Of a stretch of 59,865 nucleotides of DNA, positions 57,258 through 59,865 are shown in pieces. The stretch lies in contig JAHFSX010000039.1 of the NCBI GenBank assembly GCA_023269675.1, forward strand, positions 1-59,865. Direction: 5' to 3'. The notes beneath the pieces are model-generated. The model worked only from the letters and a program-made list of their open reading frames with translations. It had not been told where the DNA came from and did no database searches. Both the position numbers and the translations under genes were made by a program. This DNA comes from Verrucomicrobiota bacterium (GTDB taxonomy: Bacteria > Verrucomicrobiota > Kiritimatiellia > RFP12 > UBA1067). How positions within the stretch are numbered: position 1 is the stretch's first letter; each line of letters starts with the position of its first letter.

Positions 57258-58016
57258 TCATTCGAAAAGCAGCGCGGAGAGAATGGCCTTCGCACGCAGC
57301 TTGGAGTCAAAAGTCGGGCCCGATTCGATCCGGAGGTTGCGCAAGGCGAAGACCTGGTTCTCCTCGAAGATCGACTGGAAGAAGGTGAAAACGTGCTCGA
57401 AATCCACATCGCATTCAAAACGCACCGGATACTCCTCGAAAACCCTGCGGCCTTTCTTGTCCATGTGCTCGACGGGGGGCAGCGGGTAGATTTCCACCAG
57501 CCGCTGAATCTGCCGGTCCAGCATGAGGTCGGCGAGCTTCTCGACCGCCTTGAGCTGCAGCATGCGCACGCGGATGGCGTCGCCGCTGGCGAGGGCTTCA
57601 TCGAGGCCGAGCTCGGTGGGGATGAGTTGTATCTTCAGCTCGTCGGACTTGGTCTGCAGCCGTTGGCGGATCTCGTACAGCTGCACCTTGTAGTCGATGC
57701 GGTTGACCTCGGTGTTCCGCAGCGCGGTCTGGTTGGGGAAGGCGGCGAGCCGTTCGGCGATGCGGGACCACTCGTTGGAGAGGGTCCGCAGGTTGGCCAG
57801 CTCGTGGTCGGCGATACGCTGCATGTTGGTGATCGAGAGGCTGGCGTAGCGGCTGCCTTCCAACTGCTCGCGGACCATGCGGTTGTTCTCGTACAGCTCG
57901 TGCTGCGGCAGAACGACGAAATAGACCGTCAGAAAAAGGCTGACCAGCACAAAGAGCAGGATGAAGACCACCTGCATGCGCTCGGTTTTCAGGAAACGGA
58001 GGGCGGCTTTCTTCAT
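57258..58016 (-). CDS. pilO: PilO-like inner-membrane assembly protein
   Basis: 252 residues. ATG 58016 overlaps the stop of the PilM-PilN gene (ATGA). TM at about 15-37 (VVFILLFVLVSLFLTVYFVVL), a coiled coil (about 40-160), and a C-terminal ferredoxin-like domain (VRFECDVDFEHVFTFFQSIFEENQVFALRNLRIESG). This is the layout of PilO/GspM, which dimerises with PilN. Position after PilN is canonical. Confidence 0.87.
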   Translation of the reverse strand: MKKAALRFLKTERMQVVFILLFVLVSLFLTVYFVVLPQHELYENNRMVREQLEGSRYASLSITNMQRIADHELANLRTLSNEWSRIAERLAAFPNQTALRNTEVNRIDYKVQLYEIRQRLQTKSDELKIQLIPTELGLDEALASGDAIRVRMLQLKAVEKLADLMLDRQIQRLVEIYPLPPVEHMDKKGRRVFEEYPVRFECDVDFEHVFTFFQSIFEENQVFALRNLRIESGPTFDSKLRAKAILSALLFE

Positions 58017-59755
58017 GGGCGTTTCACCTCGATTTGGATCACGAACCGCCGGAAGTTGGGGACTTTTTCCGCCTCGAGCTCCGGGATGCCGGTCGGGGAG
58101 AGGACCTTGTCATCGCTGCGCAAGTCCACGCGGGCGATGTCCGGCGAGGTCTTGAGCCGCTCGATCATCTCGCGCACGCTCTTGAGGCTCGGGTTGGAGG
58201 TGTACCCTTCCACGATGAAGACCGTCGCGAGCGCGTCGACCCGCTCTTTCTTGGCGGACGCCTCTTTCTTGTCGGGGGTCGCGGCGGCGGGGGCGGCGGA
58301 CGGGCGGATGGTGCGGAAGAGCGAGAAGGGGTTGCGCACGGCGGCGGCGGCGTTCGGTGCCGTGGTCTCGACATCCTGCTCTTTCGGATTGTAGATCTTC
58401 TCGTCGCAGAAGAGGGTGACCCAGTCGTTGGGGTCGATGGTCGATGCCACGAGCGCGAGCACCTCGCGGGCGAGCGGTCCGTTCATGAGCAGCCCCGAAA
58501 CCGGCAACGCGTTGGTCAGCATCTGCGAGCCGAGGACCTTGATCTCCTGGATGTGCTTGTCGATCTGCTCGCGCTTGCGGAGCTGGTCGCGCTCGTCGTC
58601 GAGCTGGGCGCCGTCGCGCTGCAGCAGGTAGACGCCCGTGGCGGAGTAGAGGGCCATCGAGCCGGTGAGCAAGACTGCCGCCACGACCCACCAGGGCTTC
58701 TTTTCGCGGAAGATGACCTCGTCCTTCAGGTCGCCGGGCAGCAGCGAGAGATACGTGGTGCCGGCGTGCAGCGCGGTGAGCGCGAGGCCGAAGGCGAGAT
58801 CGTAGACGCCGATATGGGGACGGTACGCGGCCGGCACGTTCGGCAGTTCGGCCGCCGTGACGACCGGGATCGCCGTCTTCGCGGCCAGATACTCTTTGAA
58901 GCCTTTGAGCTGGGCCCCCGCGCCGGTGATCACCAGGCGGGCGGTGTTGAACTTGCGGTCCTGGAACTGGCTGCGGTAGACGCCCATGCAGGCGTTGAAC
59001 TGCGAGATCCAGCGGTCGGCCGCGGTCCGGAGGCTTTCGAAGCAGGCGTCGGTCTCGCGCAGGCCGCAGTCCACGTGTTTGCGGACCTCGGCCTGCACGG
59101 GGGAGAGCCCCGTGGTCTGAGACACCGCCTCGGTGAAGAGCTTGCCGCCCAGCGGGATGGAGCGGGCGAAGAGCAGCCCCGTCTTGAGGCCGACCGCGAC
59201 CTCGGTCTGGGTGTGGCCGATGTTCACGTAGCACCAGGGTTCCTCGTGGTCGCCCGCGAAGCTCTCCATCGCGTTGAACAGCGCGACCGGCGCGGCGATC
59301 AGGTCGGCCGGCCGGACGTGGTTGAGCTCCGCCTCACGGATCGCGGTCGCGATCACGGAGGGGCGGGCCATGGACATGATGTAACGGCGCACCCCCACCT
59401 CGAAGGGCGGCTCGAAGGCGGAGACGTCGTACGACATCGCGTCGCCGGCCATCTCGCTGAACTGGGCGATGTCCATGGCGGCGATCTGTTGAGGCGTGCG
59501 CGGATCGGTGTGCATGATCCGCCCGCTCTGGAAGACCGCCTGGGAGCCCGGCAGGGCGATGACGCAGAAGTGTTTGGTGAGCCCGACCTTGTCGATCCAG
59601 GCGCCGATGAGCTTGTGCGGCTCTTCCTCGTCCAGCGGCAAGGCGAACGGCTCCACGCGGGTGACCACCGGCGTGGAGCCGCGCAGACTCACCCACACGG
59701 CGCGCACGGAACGCGCGCCGACGTCGATGGCGATCATTTGTTTTGTTCGGGACAT
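58013..59755 (-). CDS. pilM: PilM-PilN fusion protein
   Basis: 580 residues. Residues about 1-330 form an actin-like ATPase of the PilM type (IAIDVGARSVRAVWV, NIGHTQTEVAVG, ITGAGAQLKGFKEYLA). A TM at about 345-368 (PWWVVAAVLLTGSMALYSATGVYLL), a coiled coil and a C-terminal ferredoxin-like domain (about 470-578: FIVEGYTSNPSLKSVREMIERLKTSP) match PilN. In most bacteria these are separate proteins, so here the cytoplasmic ring and the membrane protein are covalently joined, as in GspL, which has the same order. The TTAGGAG-type array lies just upstream; no ribosome-binding site is visible. Confidence 0.9.
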   Translation of the reverse strand: MSRTKQMIAIDVGARSVRAVWVSLRGSTPVVTRVEPFALPLDEEEPHKLIGAWIDKVGLTKHFCVIALPGSQAVFQSGRIMHTDPRTPQQIAAMDIAQFSEMAGDAMSYDVSAFEPPFEVGVRRYIMSMARPSVIATAIREAELNHVRPADLIAAPVALFNAMESFAGDHEEPWCYVNIGHTQTEVAVGLKTGLLFARSIPLGGKLFTEAVSQTTGLSPVQAEVRKHVDCGLRETDACFESLRTAADRWISQFNACMGVYRSQFQDRKFNTARLVITGAGAQLKGFKEYLAAKTAIPVVTAAELPNVPAAYRPHIGVYDLAFGLALTALHAGTTYLSLLPGDLKDEVIFREKKPWWVVAAVLLTGSMALYSATGVYLLQRDGAQLDDERDQLRKREQIDKHIQEIKVLGSQMLTNALPVSGLLMNGPLAREVLALVASTIDPNDWVTLFCDEKIYNPKEQDVETTAPNAAAAVRNPFSLFRTIRPSAAPAAATPDKKEASAKKERVDALATVFIVEGYTSNPSLKSVREMIERLKTSPDIARVDLRSDDKVLSPTGIPELEAEKVPNFRRFVIQIEVKRP

Positions 59756-59763
59756 AGGCGGAA

Positions 59764-59797
59764 AAGGAGGAGTTAGGAGTTAGGGGTTAGGAGTGAG
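59764..59797. repeat. TTAGGAG heptad array upstream of pilM
   Basis: Plus strand GAGGAGT, TAGGAGT, TAGGGGT, TAGGAGT and following bases in 7-bp phase. On the pilM coding strand this reads as CTAACTC-type units nine bases before the start codon. Confidence 0.85.
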
Positions 59798-59817
59798 TGC
59801 GGCCATAACCCGGGGCG

Positions 59818-59865
59818 TCAGGTGGCGGGCGCGGGGGCCGCCGGGGCCAGGGCCGCGACGGGGAC
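59818..59865 (-). CDS. C-terminal end of an Ala/Pro-rich protein (5' end outside window)
   Basis: The last 15 codons of a minus-strand frame are visible (VPVAALAPAAPAPAT then TGA). Composition is typical of a low-complexity C-terminal tail. It would be the gene upstream of pilM in the same direction. Too short to identify; a non-coding reading is possible. Confidence 0.4.
   Translation of the reverse strand, partial: VPVAALAPAAPAPAT

Noticed and set aside
58034..59776. Plus-strand frame opposite pilM
   Set aside because: Same-length mirror of the real gene with shadow composition and no motif.
17494..59797. CRISPR arrays as explanation for the repeats
   Set aside because: Units are 7-9 bp and contiguous, there are no unique spacers of constant length, and no cas genes are visible.

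Overview
The window is GC-rich bacterial DNA from a Gram-negative-type cell. It encodes a TonB-dependent receptor, several lipoproteins, a YdbH/YnbE/YdbL envelope set and a type II secretion / type IV pilus-like apparatus. The sulfatase, ThuA-like protein, FAD oxidoreductase, DUF4091/GH123-like protein, double-PA14 protein and basic-secretory-protein peptidase, together with the GldG/DUF4340 ABC operon, suggest the Planctomycetes-Verrucomicrobia-Chlamydiae group, most likely a Kiritimatiellota/Lentisphaerota/Verrucomicrobiota-type organism. This assignment is inferred from gene content; no 16S or marker comparison was possible.

Layout. 1-7.8 kb: two small coiled-coil membrane proteins, a phosphomannomutase/phosphoglucomutase, and a four-gene ABC/GldG/DUF4340 operon. 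7.9-16 kb: TonB receptor, squalene-cyclase-fold protein, sulfatase, ThuA-like protein, FAD oxidoreductase and a PEBP-family lipoprotein. 16-20 kb (minus): HrpA helicase. 20-25 kb: family-2 glycosyltransferase, polytopic membrane protein, CPBP/CAAX-type protease, two-TM protein. 25-28.5 kb: methionine synthase split into two overlapping genes, then a rubredoxin. 28.7-37.7 kb: PA14 protein, BSP-type peptidase, TPR protein (minus), MBL hydrolase, BirA, methyltransferase, TPR protein. 38-42 kb: YdbH, YnbE and YdbL homologues in order. 42-46 kb: DUF4091 protein and two small lipoproteins with duplicated upstream regions. 46-59.9 kb (minus): an eleven-gene operon with PilM-PilN fusion, PilO, a PilP/GspC-like protein, GspE/PilB ATPase and seven pseudopilins (three G-like, H, I, J, a giant K). 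Secretin, PilC/GspF and prepilin peptidase are not in the window.

The most unusual content is between, and sometimes inside, the genes. (1) Arrays with a strict 7-bp (also 8- and 9-bp) period whose unit sequence drifts along the array occur at more than a dozen sites, often as two inverted arms around a spacer. Some are read in frame: three inside hrpA and several as the leader peptides of pseudopilins. At three consecutive pseudopilin genes each array is joined to the gene through an exact inverted copy of the adjoining coding sequence. (2) Several different families of short palindromic elements share one architecture: two hairpins whose loops are complementary to each other. One family occurs as two ~125-bp MITE-like copies, and another is flanked by a 31-bp direct duplication at the end of the gspK-like gene. 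I consider the drifting arrays with their fold-back junctions the best candidate for an undescribed system.
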